Shown here piece by piece: positions 19,576-29,557 of a DNA stretch of 64,000 nt. Position 1 is the stretch's first letter. The number at the start of each line of letters is the position of its first letter. The stretch comes from Neovahlkampfia damariscottae (taxonomy: Eukaryota > Heterolobosea > Selenaionea > Neovahlkampfiida > Neovahlkampfiidae). The DNA lies in assembly GCA_016618085.1 (NCBI GenBank), contig JABLTG010000027.1, positions 1,832 to 65,831 on the forward strand, given 5' to 3'. The notes under the pieces are model-generated. The model was not told the origin of the DNA, did no database searches, and saw only the letters and a list, made by a program, of their open reading frames with translations. Both the position numbers and the translations under genes were made by a program.

Positions 19576-22343
19576 TTATTTTTTCAACTTCATTTTATAA
19601 TTTCTATCCATTGCTTTTTCAATAACTTTTGATTGAAATTCAGATTCTCTTTTTCCACCAGAGAATTGAATTAAGTTTTGATTCTTTTTAACTGCAATGA
19701 TCATTTCTTCTACTTTTTTTGCAGGTATATCATTTCCTGCAAAATCTATTTGTTCAAGTGTTTTATTATTTTCAATCAAAGAAACTATTTCATCAATACA
19801 TTCACCTCGAATTGAATTTTCCATTAAATTCAATTGTTTGACATTAGTATTATTTTCAAGTGATTTAATTATAATACTTAATTCATCATCATCAATTCCT
19901 TTGTCTTTTAAATCAACAATAACCAAATTTTCATCATTTTTCTTCATCAAATCAATCATATAAGAAATATTATCTGAGTTCATATCAAACATATCTTTTG
20001 TGAATTGTTTAACCACAAAAGAATATCTATGAATATCTTTTTTATTTACTCGTGGTGATATTTTGATTTCTTCATCATAAGTATCAATTGGACTTGATTG
20101 TAATGGTGAATCATTTACAATTGATCTTAATATTGGATTTTTAATTTCCGAATTCCTTTTGATGAATTGATCAATCATTTTCCGTTGATTTTCTTTCAAC
20201 AATTCATCATCTAAAATGAAACTCTTTAGGCTCATATTTTGTTCAAGGGAAGAAATTAAAGGTGAAATATCAAGTTCATTTGAATTGTTAACAATTTTGA
20301 ATTCTTTCAAAGTGGTAGAAGATTTGATCATTTTTGAAAGATAATCAATTGATGCATTGGTGATATTTGACTCAAAAATGATTAATGATTCCAGTGTATG
20401 ATTTTTCTTTAAATTGCTACAAATTACTTTAATGACTGTATCAACAATTTCTTCACCATTAATTTCAAGTTTTGTAAATGTTTCATCATTATTTTGCAAC
20501 TTATCAATCATATCAGTGACATTCTTTTTTTGTTTGAATATATTTTCTAATTCATTTTCAAATGTCATATCAAAAAACAATTCTGTACTTTTTGGTGATT
20601 TGACAGTTGGTGTTTTTAATACGTCCTTCAAATTATCTCCAATTGGCATTAATGTAACACTTTCTTTCAAGTTATTTTTTATTTTCATCAAATTTTGTTT
20701 TTGTTCACTCATTTGAGGATCAACTATTTTTTCAAAAACTATATCTTTTTTTGTTGGTTTTTCTAACTCAATATTTTTAGATGAGAATAATTCTTTGTCG
20801 TATTGATCTACTTCACATTTCTTTACAATACTGAAATGCTTATAAACAGATTTTGGATCTTGAGTGATATTTTTGAAAGGTTGTTTGATTGAACCATCTT
20901 CACTGGCAAAACATAAACGAAATGCTGTTTCTCTTTCTGAAAGTAATTCAATTGGATCTTGTGAAAGGAAGTTATAAATAGACCAAGTAAAGTCATGAGC
21001 TGAAAGAAATGCTCGATTGCAACCAGTTCCCTGTTAAAATATTAATTTTGAAAATTTGAATATACTTGTGGCCAAAATGGTCCTAACAATGAATCACCAA
21101 CCATTCCAGTGAGTAAACGATTTCCAGATTCCGTTTCAAATATCTTTGATGAATAAGTATTATACCATTTTGTTGTAAAATCAAAAATAGCAATGTCAGG
21201 TTTTCCTCTTTGATTAACTTCAAAATCTCTTTTTGGAATATTACAAAATTCAGCAAATTCTCTGATAAATTGTTCTAATTTTGATTTGTTTATATTTGTA
21301 GGATGTAATAATTCATTAATATCTGTGTGATGTTTTAATAAAACTCCATAGTCAATTAAATTTGCTTTATTTGCAGTAGCAACAAAATAATGTGTTTCAT
21401 CTCTATAATAAGTAACATTTTCTAATCTTATTCCAGTTTTTTTATAAAGATCATCAAACCAAGCTTTTCTATATTGTGAAGATAATCCAAATTCTCTTTT
21501 ATCAACATCTTCAGGTTTATGTAAATTTTTAAAATTTCCAGTGATTCCCAATGCTAAACTGGCTTTAAATGCTTTTCTTTTATATTTCAATTGATCAGAT
21601 AAAATACAATTTTCACCATCTGCACAAACTAAAACATTATAAAAAATTTCTTCTTCAAGTTGTGGTTTTGTAATACAACCCCAATTCAAATTAGGTTTTT
21701 GAGGTGGTTTGACTGAAACAAATGAACAATTAAATTGAAATTTAACACCTAAAAGAAGAGCAATTTTGAGTAGAATGAATTGAAGTCTCTTGATTCCAAT
21801 ATGAAACATACCTCCTGAACAAAATTGACGATAAAAAGTTTTCACTCCAATTGACTTTAATTCTTCAACTGCGTAAGGCCAAAGATGAAGAACATTATTT
21901 CTGGAAAAATAATCACGTTTTTCGATAACTGTTATGTTTGCTCCTATGATGTGTAAAAATCTTAATATTTCAAACCTGGAATAAATGCTGAATCAATTGC
22001 TGTTTTTAAACCACCAGGACCTGCTCCAATTATTAAAATATCTGAGGATGAAATAAAAAAAAAATTGATCCTAACCTAAATTTTTGTTGTCTGGATTTTT
22101 TGGAGGATTTACAAATTTTTTGTCAATATTTTTCCAAAAATCTTTGAATTGTACATCATAAAAAGTAGCTTCTTTCACTTTTTTGTAAACTGTTCAAAAT
22201 TAACAAAAAAACTGTGCAAGTGTACCTGTATCTTTATCTTGCAAATTACAACTTTCTTTTAATTCATCAAACAGTTCCAAAATTTCCTTTATTGAGTCCT
22301 TGCTTTGAATGAACTTCTTCAAACAAGTCGCTGGATTGGTCAT
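19576..22343 (-). CDS. MICAL: MICAL-type FAD monooxygenase fused to tropomodulin-like leucine-rich repeats
   Basis: About five exons with introns of 32-37 nt; about 875 residues from ATG 22343. The N-terminal 490 residues are a MICAL monooxygenase: IIGAGPGGLKTAID (FAD GxGxxG), IEKRDYFSRNNVLHLWP, GVKTFYRQFCSGG, VCADGENC, and the closing VGDSLLGPFWPQGTGCNRAF. This family oxidises actin methionines and depolymerises filaments. After the 37-nt intron at about 21030 the frame stays open, with no stop, into a region of about 370 residues ending at 19576 that contains leucine-rich repeats of the tropomodulin/leiomodin type (LENNTNVKQLNLMENSI, IENNKTLEQIDFAGNDI). No CH, LIM or bMERB domain is present. 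Tropomodulins cap actin pointed ends, so the fusion would place two actin-acting modules together. An internal ATG at 20712 could start a separate LRR protein, but no intergenic stop or CCAAT separates them. Confidence 0.85.
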
Positions 22344-22490
22344 TCTAAAAATAACTAAATTTGAACCAATCACAAATTAATGGAGCAGCATTACAATTGA
22401 AGCGGTTAAAAACACTGATGAGTGTTTCAGCACAGTTTAACACAAATCAACAACGGTGAATTGATTCCAAAAAGAAAAAAAGAAAAATAG

Positions 22491-22899
22491 ATGTACCATG
22501 AAGAAGAGAAACCAGAAGAACAAAGGAACATTAATAAAGTTCAGTAAGAAATTATTTGGTTTCAAAACCAAAAGGAGACATGGAAAAGAGTTTAATGTTG
22601 CTTTAGCTCATGTTTGCAGAATAATTGAGACCAAATGGAAAGATAGCTGGTCAGAATTCAAGACTGTAGAATTTTGGCACCCTTTCTTCATTATCTGCAC
22701 CTTTAGAAAAAAAATACCAACAAATAAACAAACATCAATAAACGTTGGATATCCAATCATGGAAGAATACAACAAACTTCTCAGAGACGCAAACTTCCAA
22801 CCTTTGAACCAAAAGCTCCTCAAATTGAATCCACAAATCACAGCAAAAGTGGAAGAACAAAAAGAAAGAGAAAATTTGAACCAAATTGATAAAAATTAA
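22491..22899 (+). CDS. Small basic protein of unknown function
   Basis: Two models share the same 3' part. Unspliced, ATG 22498 gives 133 residues with a very basic start. Alternatively ATG 22491 with a 31-nt intron (starting GTAAGA, ending AAAAG before RHGKEF) gives a shorter N-terminus MYHEEEKPEEQ; this intron has the size and ends typical of the window and I slightly favour it. The body contains VALAHVCRIIETKWKDSW and FWHPFFIIC and ends in a charged tail. No family recognised. It is transcribed away from the MICAL-like gene. Confidence 0.5.
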
Positions 22900-22987
22900 A
22901 TTCTTGCATTTTTTGATAATTTTTTAGCTACTGCTCCAATATTGAAATTATTTATTTGTTCCAATTAAATTCAATGGAATTATCTTT

Positions 22988-24320
22988 TTACAAAATTTCA
23001 GAAGTGTTCATATCAAAAATACTACGCATTAATGTTGAAGAACATAACACAATATTTCTATTCCCACACCAAGATTGATTCAATTCCATACATTTATCAT
23101 AATATTTTATTGCTTCTTGTAAATTCCCCTGAATATGATAAGCAATACCAATTCGATAATAAAACCAATCAACTGAATTATCCAAATCAACACAACTAAA
23201 GAAATGAAAAAAAAAAATCAATTTTACATTAAAAAGTCATCAATGGCTTCATTCAATTTATTCAATTGAAAATACGAATAACCTCTCCAATAAAATTTCC
23301 AAGGTGATATTTCTCTTGATGACATTTTTTCAATTGCCCTTGAAAAGTCATCAATACTTTCTGAATATTTTTCTAAATGAAAATACCAATAACCTCTTTG
23401 AAACCAATTTCCAGCAGATTCTAAAATTTCATGTTGTTTTAGTGGTTTAATTTTTTATTTTACCTGGATCAAATAAAATAGCCATTTCCAAATCTTTCAA
23501 ACCTAACTCAGTTTCATCTCTTTCAAAATATATTGAACCCCTACTCCTGTAAGAAATAGATAATGCCATTTTGTCATCAATCACTGCTAGTAATTTTGAG
23601 ACATCAATGGCGAATGTGAAATAAGAAAATGATGATTCAACATCTTTCAATTTATGACGATAAGTGAATGCAATTTCATAATATCCACCAATATAATAGG
23701 GATCCAATTTAATAGCTTCATTACAATATTTTAATGAATTTTCGTATGACTCCATTGCATTATAACAAGCAGCTAAACTAATATACACTTTCACATATTT
23801 TAAACATAAATTTGAATGAATTTACCTGTTGGAAAATTTGGATTTATTTCAATTGATTTCATTCCGTAGATTAACCCTTCTTCAAATTTTTTAAAAATAC
23901 AACATAAATCACAATAATCAAAGTACAATAATGAATTATTTGGGTTGTATTTTAATGACTCTTTGAAATCATTTTCGCATAATTCATATTCATATGTATC
24001 GAAATAAACACATCCTCGTTGGTGGAGATAATAACCAACTTCTGATTTTTCAGTGGCGGAGTATAGTTTTGAGGTATAAAAATCTATCAATTTTGATGGG
24101 TTTTCCATTGTGTATTTTTGGTCTGGTGATGTAGATTTTAACTCGAAAAAATAATTTCCATTAGCATGACTTCGTGATTCTTTGATTCTAAATTGTGTTT
24201 CTCCATAATTTGGTTTTAAATGAGTTTTCTGAAAATATTGTTAATTTCTGGTGAAAATAATACTAATGGTTGAAGTTGTGAAACTACATCTTCAATTGCT
24301 TTGAGGTCAGGCAACTTCAT
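22988..24320 (-). CDS. Tetratricopeptide repeat protein
   Basis: Five exons with introns of about 29-45 nt, starting at ATG 24320 (MKLPDLKAIEDVVSQLQPL), 28 bp from an inverted CCAAT at 24348-24352. After an intron of 35 nt the frame runs through an internal ATG at 24108 into repeated TPR units: YYLHQRGCVYFDTYEYELCE, VYISLAACYNAMESYENSLK, WFQRGYWYFHLEKYSESIDD, YRIGIAYHIQGNLQEAIKYY. Each has the W/G/Y/A/P spacing of a 34-residue TPR. At least eight repeats fill nearly the whole protein, which suggests a soluble protein-protein interaction scaffold. No J domain, U-box or catalytic domain is seen. Confidence 0.85.
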
Positions 24321-24625
24321 TTTTTCTTTTTCTTTTGGGAAAAGCTGATTGGTCAGTCGGAATAGAAAAAGAAATACAAACAACATCAAGCAGCAAACTT
24401 TTTGAGCGAACCGATTTGAAATTAAGGCTTAAATATGGGACAAGGAAATTCACATTTCAAAACATGGAAATTTCAATTGTGATCGGAGAAAAAAAACAGG
24501 AGGTATAAGTTATGCACTTTAAAGAAATAAAGGTCACTCAAAAAATAAACAAGTTGGAACAAGAAATTGGAAAAAGAAAGGAAAATAAATAACTCTTGTT
24601 TCGTCCAATCACATCACTTTGAAAC
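24321..24625. promoter_or_regulatory. Divergent intergenic region between TPR and TMEM43 genes
   Basis: 305 bases between divergent starts, with no gene seen. An inverted CCAAT at 24348-24352 faces the TPR gene and CCAAT at 24605-24609 faces the TMEM43 gene 17 bp from its ATG. The centre is purine-rich AT sequence without further recognisable elements. Confidence 0.55.
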
Positions 24626-25960
24626 ATGTTTTGTTTCAAAAACCTCACCAAAAAGTGTAAAACTTTCTTTCAAAGAAGAACTAATTCAACATATGACCAC
24701 AAAATAACCAAATCTACAAACCCGATGGTTCAAGACTTTGGCATAGGTTTGATTTGTCTGTCACTAGGTATACCTGTTTTAGCGTTAAATGAAAGAAGAA
24801 GTCATAAGCAAACAAAATTGAGAATTGCTTCAGAAAAAATGACAAAAGAAATAGATTGTGAAGATGAAACTGAAATCGAAGAAAACCAAAAAAAAATAAT
24901 TCACACACAAGGACATCTTGATTTGACAGACCAAGAAATATCAAAACCAAAAGATGAATTATTTGGTATAACCAAAACATCAATACCAAAAGCTTTAAAA
25001 ATTAAATTATGGGTGTCGATGTATCAATGGGTGGAACATCGATCAACAACTACTAAAACCGATAGTAATGGAAAAGAAGTTGAAGTAGTCAGTTATACAT
25101 ACACCAAAGAATGGAAAATATCTCATCAAAAATTTAAATCTACTTCTTTTGAAAGACCTCCTTTAAATCCAGAATTTCCTATTGGTCTGGAAGGTGGAAG
25201 ACATGATTCAGATGCAAATATCAGTTTGGGAAAAATACCAATTTCAGAAATATTTAAAAAAGAATATCCAAATGATTTTACTGAATTACCTTTGAAAGAG
25301 GCGAATATTGAAGATGAAAATCGATTTGGAATGAAAAAACTTGAAAGTGGATTTTACTCAGGTTCTGGAAGTTTATCATCACCAAATATCGGTGATATCC
25401 ATATTAAAGTTTCTTATGTTCCTGAAGGTGATTATACTGGAATTGGTGAATTAGATGAATCAGGGTTGACTTTTCACAAAGGGAAATTACAAAAGAATTT
25501 AAGAGATGAAGGTGAAATTAAAATTCCACAAAAAGAAATCAATGATTTATTCACTGCATCTGGAATTAGAGGAGAAAAAGATGCATTATCAGGAAATGAA
25601 TCATCAAAAGAAAAGAAGAAATTTCAATTTTTCATTCCAAATTCAATGATTGAAACTGCAGAAAAATTTCTTTTATCAATGGCTCCTTTACAAGTTGGAT
25701 ATTTGAAAAAAGGTTTTCATTCTAAAAAGAATATGTATGATTTTATTAAAAAGAAGGACGAAGAGACAAATAACTATGTTATTGCCATTGGATTTTTTAT
25801 AATTTACGTTGGATGTCATTCAATTTTAGGTCCTGTGGGCAAAGTTGCGAAATTTTTTCCAAAAGGAAAGGATATGATGATAGCTTCTGCTCTGGGATCT
25901 GCTGCTTCGATTTCTTATGCAACAATTGAAATGAATAAAGTTGAAGACGAAAAAGATTGA
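24626..25960 (+). CDS. TMEM43: TMEM43/LUMA family membrane protein
   Basis: A 444-residue intronless protein. The block MYQWVE followed by SYTYTKEWKISHQKFKSTSF and PLNPEFPIG matches the TMEM43/DUF1625 core, in which a short QWxE motif precedes a W-containing strand and a hydrophilic luminal domain. There is one hydrophobic segment near the N-terminus (about residues 36-55) and two near the C-terminus (YVIAIGFFIIYVGCHSIL and a Gly/Ala-rich stretch), the usual TMEM43 topology. In animals TMEM43 resides in the inner nuclear membrane and ER. Bacterial homologues exist, so localisation here is inferred. CCAAT at 24605-24609. Confidence 0.8.
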   Translation: MFCFKNLTKKCKTFFQRRTNSTYDHKITKSTNPMVQDFGIGLICLSLGIPVLALNERRSHKQTKLRIASEKMTKEIDCEDETEIEENQKKIIHTQGHLDLTDQEISKPKDELFGITKTSIPKALKIKLWVSMYQWVEHRSTTTKTDSNGKEVEVVSYTYTKEWKISHQKFKSTSFERPPLNPEFPIGLEGGRHDSDANISLGKIPISEIFKKEYPNDFTELPLKEANIEDENRFGMKKLESGFYSGSGSLSSPNIGDIHIKVSYVPEGDYTGIGELDESGLTFHKGKLQKNLRDEGEIKIPQKEINDLFTASGIRGEKDALSGNESSKEKKKFQFFIPNSMIETAEKFLLSMAPLQVGYLKKGFHSKKNMYDFIKKKDEETNNYVIAIGFFIIYVGCHSILGPVGKVAKFFPKGKDMMIASALGSAASISYATIEMNKVEDEKD

Positions 25961-26222
25961 TTAAAAAATATGTTCTTTGTTTCCAGAAAACAAAATGGTT
26001 CGATTCCCGTGATGAGTTTTTTCCACAGGTTCTATTGCATCGTCCTTCTTGTTGCTATTTTTAGTTTTAAGTTCTTGTTTCCAATTTCCAGTTTTCTTTC
26101 AACTTTAAACTATTTTTAGATTTTTTGAAATCAGAATCCAATAGGATCACTTCGGAAGTTCAAATTGCCACCTATAAATTGAAGTTTCAATTTCAAGTTT
26201 TGACAAAAAAAAAACAACCAAA

Positions 26223-26513
26223 ATGTCAGCAACTGAATTGATCAAAACAGCAAAATACATAAATCATATAAAAACAATGAAATACTACTTCAACAAAAAA
26301 AAAGAACTCCAACACCTGACTGGAAACAATATTAGACTTCCAATAGACTTTACAGAAGATTTCATGCTTACACAAGAAAACTTTAAAAATCATTCAAATT
26401 CATCCAAAAGAATTTCCTGAGTACAGCACTGCCATGACGAAAAACATCAACCTTTTGTACAATAAAAATTTGGGATATTTATTTCATTTAAAAACTCTTT
26501 AGTTCTCCTCCAC
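26223..26513 (+). CDS. Small hypothetical protein, frame uncertain
   Basis: ATG 26223 opens a frame of about 50 good codons (MSATELIKTAKYINHIKTMK and onward to DFMLTQENFKN) that stops at 26420. A second frame continues coherent sequence directly after it (IQIHPKEFPEYSTAMTKNIN), with no GT between the two to make an intron. Either there is a one-base error in the A-rich run near 26385-26395 or the gene ends early. After the second part, GTACAA...TTTAG would be a 47-nt intron. No family recognised; no signal peptide. The end coordinate is approximate. Confidence 0.35.
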
Positions 26514-26555
26514 CCATGCAAATAAATTGAAGAAAACAATTTTTATTGGCTAAAC

Positions 26556-27075
26556 TTGAGTTGGCTTCATCCAAAAATCTCTGCTGAAAAAATTACAGAA
26601 GAAATAAAAACCACAGATTACATTGAAACATTTCAAGAAGAAGGAAATGTGACAGATAATATCTTTGAATTTATCCAACAATTAGAAGATGATGAAGAAA
26701 CAACTTATAAAAAAAAAGACGAAATAAAAAAAGAAATTCCTGAAAAAAAAGAGGAAAAAAAAGAACATATACTAACAGTAGAAATGTGGTAAGGATATTT
26801 CATTCTTAAAAATAATTAGTACTATGTGAGGATATGGTTGGTACTACTATCTTTTAGAATCAGAATTAACAGCAAGAGGAGTATCTGTTGAACTTGAAAT
26901 TTCAGAAAATAGACCAAGAGGAGGATTTGGTAAATAAAATAGTTACTCAATTTAAACACCTTTAGAAGTTTATGATTCAAATGGAAATTTGCTATTTTCA
27001 AAATTAAAAGAAATGAATTTTCCATCAGTTAGTGATTATGATAAAATAGCAGACTACTTGAACAATAGATACTAA
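26556..27075 (+). CDS. SelW-like (Rdx family) selenoprotein with CxxU active site, in-frame TGA
   Basis: Three exons joined by 31-nt (26789-26819) and 36-nt (26930-26965) introns. The first splice creates a Cys codon (TG|T), giving VEM-C-T-M-TGA-GYGWYYYLLESEL. This is the Rdx redox motif CxxU-GY at its usual place after a beta strand. The rest follows the family: GVSVELEISENRPRGGFEVY, then DSNGNLLFSKLKEMNFPS, and a closing helix DYDKIADYLNNRY before TAA 27073-27075. TGA at 26827-26829 therefore probably encodes selenocysteine, supported by a SECIS-like hairpin downstream. No other splice choice I tried removes the TGA and keeps the frame. Upstream of the motif there is an extra Lys/Glu-rich region. 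The frame is open from 26556 (a TTG), but no in-frame ATG is seen, so the true start is unresolved. An inverted CCAAT is at 26545-26549. Confidence 0.8.
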
Positions 27076-27092
27076 AAAAATATTTCAAAGGA

Positions 27093-27145
27093 ATGAATGA
27101 AATCAATTTTTGAAATCCTTTTCGTTAGGAAAAAGTTGATTGAAA
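27093..27145 (+). promoter_or_regulatory. Candidate SECIS element (selenocysteine insertion hairpin)
   Basis: It lies 17-70 bases after the stop of the SelW-like gene. ATGA at 27097-27100 is followed by an 11-base arm (27101-27111) that pairs with 27131-27141 (AATCAATTTTT with AAAAGTTGATT, one T-G wobble). The apical loop begins GAAA and contains TCC/GGA that can form a short extra helix, as in type II SECIS. GA follows the 3' arm at 27142-27143, supplying the other half of the UGA/GA core. The 11-base distance from the core to the unpaired AA matches known eukaryotic SECIS geometry. The lower helix is weaker (AAATA near 27079 with TATTT near 27160). Confidence 0.7.
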
Positions 27146-27304
27146 ATTTCAAAAAAGTATTTTTTTTTTTTAAATAATGGCAACTCTTGTAAAATTCAAT
27201 AATCTAAATAATTCTATAAGATATTACGATATGGATAGCATTTTCTTTCTGACTTCAATTTCATTTTGTAGGAGTTGAACCAATAGGTACTCATCATTCA
27301 AAAC

Positions 27305-27748
27305 ATGACAAGAATTGGATTTGACATAGGAGGAGTGATTGTTGACACAAGTACTCGAGAACCATATGAAGGAGCATTAATGTCAATTAAATTAGCTGTA
27401 GAAAAATATGGAGCAGAGAACATTTTTGTTGTTTCCAAAGCTAAAAATTTTTGGATAAAACAAAACCTGGAATTATTTGAAAAACTTAATTTCTATGAAA
27501 TCACTGGAATGAAAAAAGAAAACATCTATTTTGTCGATGAATTCAAAGATAAAAAAGAAAAATGTCTTCAGTTGGGCATTAATTTTATGATTGATGATGA
27601 AGCCAAAGTTATTAGGAGTTGTTTGGAATCAAAAGTTATAACTCCAATTTGGTATGAACGTTCAAAAGAAGAATGTTTTGATGAACGAATAGTTCCTTGT
27701 AAATCATGGACCTCAATACGAAAATTTTTAAACAAAACAAAGAAATAA
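27305..27748 (+). CDS. HAD-superfamily hydrolase-like protein
   Basis: A 147-residue intronless protein from ATG 27305, 21 bp after a CCAAT (27280-27284). The N-terminus GFDIGGVIVDT has the HAD motif I position but with I-G-G instead of DxDxT; only the first Asp is kept. INFMIDDEAKVI fits motif IV (acidic pair) and the IFVVSKA stretch fits motif II (hhhS/T). The family includes phosphatases and the catalytically dead relatives. With the second Asp of motif I missing it may lack phosphatase activity or use a nucleotidase-like mechanism. The substrate is unknown. Confidence 0.6.
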   Translation: MTRIGFDIGGVIVDTSTREPYEGALMSIKLAVEKYGAENIFVVSKAKNFWIKQNLELFEKLNFYEITGMKKENIYFVDEFKDKKEKCLQLGINFMIDDEAKVIRSCLESKVITPIWYERSKEECFDERIVPCKSWTSIRKFLNKTKK

Positions 27749-27990
27749 ATTTATTTTCTTTTTTCAACGATTACTTTTTCCATGTTTCTTAACTGAGCAT
27801 TTCTCGTCCGACAATAGAAAAAGAAGAAAGTGTAACTTCTTAATTTAGTTTTTATTCCGATTGATGAATGATCTTCTCCACTCAATTTTCAGCGGAGAAA
27901 TTTTTCAAACGTTTAAATTGTCTGAATAAGGAAATCTAAAAATAATTTTTGGAAAAAGAAAATACCAATTCTGATGGACCAATTGCAATC

Positions 27991-28477
27991 ATGGATTTTA
28001 CTGGTTGCTTGGAACCAAACATCATTGTAGCTCCACCTTCATTCCCTGTTATGACGCTATATGATAAAGAAAAACCATTTTTGAAGCTGACCAACTGTTC
28101 AGAAACCAAATCAACAAAAACCATGCCTACATTAACAAAAGAATTTCTCATTAAAGAAGATGCATTAACTTTAAGCTCAAATGTGTATACTACAATACTG
28201 CCAAAAGCAGAGGACCCAAATAAATTATTGATGCCAACTCCAAAATTGACGACATTAACTCCGATGTTTTCCATTCAACATCAAAGTGGAATCAAAAGTA
28301 ATCAGAGAATTTCTAACTAATTATTTCAAAGGTGGGCATTGGTCAGACGCTGAGCATCAGTTATTTCTGAAAGGATATGAGAAATATGGACGTCAGTGGT
28401 CAAAAATTGCACGAGAATTTGTAAGAACAAGAACTAGAGTTCAAGTTATATCGCATGCACAACAATACTTTAAATGA
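27991..28477 (+). CDS. SHAQKYF-type single-repeat Myb transcription factor
   Basis: Two exons, 27991-28297 and 28332-28477, with a 34-nt intron, giving about 150 residues. Splicing fuses an unassigned N-terminal 100 residues to a single Myb/SANT repeat: GHWSDAEHQLFLKGYEKYG, RQWSKIAREFV, and the diagnostic SHAQQYF at the very C-terminus, preceded by TRTRVQV. This class of 1R-Myb (as in plant CCA1-like and Dictyostelium proteins) binds DNA through the repeat and is nuclear. I chose ATG 27991; CCAAT copies at 27964 and 27978 lie just upstream. The Myb repeat closes the gene, which then converges on an SDR gene. Confidence 0.88.
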
Positions 28478-28593
28478 AAAGTAAGGTAACACAGTTTTAT
28501 GTGAAAATAGAAATTCACATTGTCTGTTGTTTCATCATTCACATCTTGTAAAAATAAATGTTCAAAAACGACCTAAAATTATTCAATTCTATT

Positions 28594-29507
28594 TTATTGT
28601 TCTTTATGAATATGGTAAACAGAACCTTGACAAGTTGGAAATACAACCAGGTCAGCAATTTGAACTCTTTCCGGAACTGATGCAACATAAAGAATATTAT
28701 CAGCAACATCTTGAGCTTGAAGTGCTTCCATACCCTAAAATAAAGATATTAATGACTCATAGTTTCTTTACTTTATAAACAGATTTTGCTTTTTCTTCAT
28801 CACCTTGAAATCTAACGACAGAAAAATTTGTTTCAACTAAACCAGGTGAAATATGTGATACTCTAACTTTTGTTGATACTAATTCCATCCTCATTGAGTT
28901 TGTATAACCACGAACGGCGAATTTTGAACTGTTATAAATACTTCCTTTTGGATAACTCTCATGTCCAGCTATTGAACCAACATTGATAATTTGACCTGAA
29001 TTTCTTTTAACCATATCTGGTACAAAAAGATTACACATAATTACTACACCCATGAAATTTACACCCATGACAGATTCAACATCTTCCTAAAAAATAAATT
29101 TTGTTTTTGGTTTACGAGATTTTCTTGATAAGATAAATTTATACCACTTGAAAACCCAGCATTGTTAATTAAAATGTCAATAGTTTCAAATTCTTTTGGT
29201 AAGTTCTTTTTTAAACTTTCACACTCTTCTTTTTTGGAGACATCACATTTTGCGATGTGGATATTGACTTCTAGTATGTTTTGTTTTATAAATTAATTTG
29301 TAAATTACTTGATTTTGATTCAATTTCTTCTTTTATTTTTTTTAACTTGTCTTCACTTCTGGCTACAAGTACCAAATTTGATTTTTCTTCTGCAAACAAA
29401 AAAGCTGCTGCTTTTCCAATTCCTTCAGATGCTCCTGTTCTTGACATATTTTAAATCAATTCTTCATTCACTTACATCAACACATTTTTACCTTCTAATC
29501 TTCCCAT
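28594..29507 (-). CDS. Short-chain dehydrogenase/reductase (classical SDR)
   Basis: Five exons with introns of about 33-50 nt. ATG 29507 starts MGRLEGKNVLI; splicing joins it to TGASEGIGKAAAFL, giving the NADP-type Gly motif TGxxxGIG. ILINNAG, the catalytic Ser in IINVGSIAG, and YNSSKFAV (Tyr-xxx-Lys) follow, then HISPGLVET. The C-terminus ends HIHKEQ. The organisation fits the YdfG/serine-dehydrogenase subgroup of cytosolic NADP(H) SDRs; the substrate cannot be told. CCAAT at 29516-29520 lies 9 bp from the start. Confidence 0.9.
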
Positions 29508-29557
29508 TTCAATGGCCAATCAAAAGCTCATGAAGTTTCCAAAATTTAAACAAAAAT

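Noticed and set aside
20414-20716. Hydrophobic-looking plus-strand ORF inside the MICAL-LRR gene
   Set aside because: It is a shadow of the antisense gene; AT-rich reverse frames commonly give Phe/Leu/Ile runs here.
25990-26015. GGTTCGATTCC, like a tRNA T-arm
   Set aside because: The flanking bases do not form a T-stem (only two pairs), and no acceptor, D or anticodon arms are found nearby.
26827-26829. TGA in the SelW-like gene as a true stop or removed by splicing
   Set aside because: Alternative AG acceptors after it shift out of the conserved GYGWYYY frame; the CxxU motif and hairpin favour Sec.
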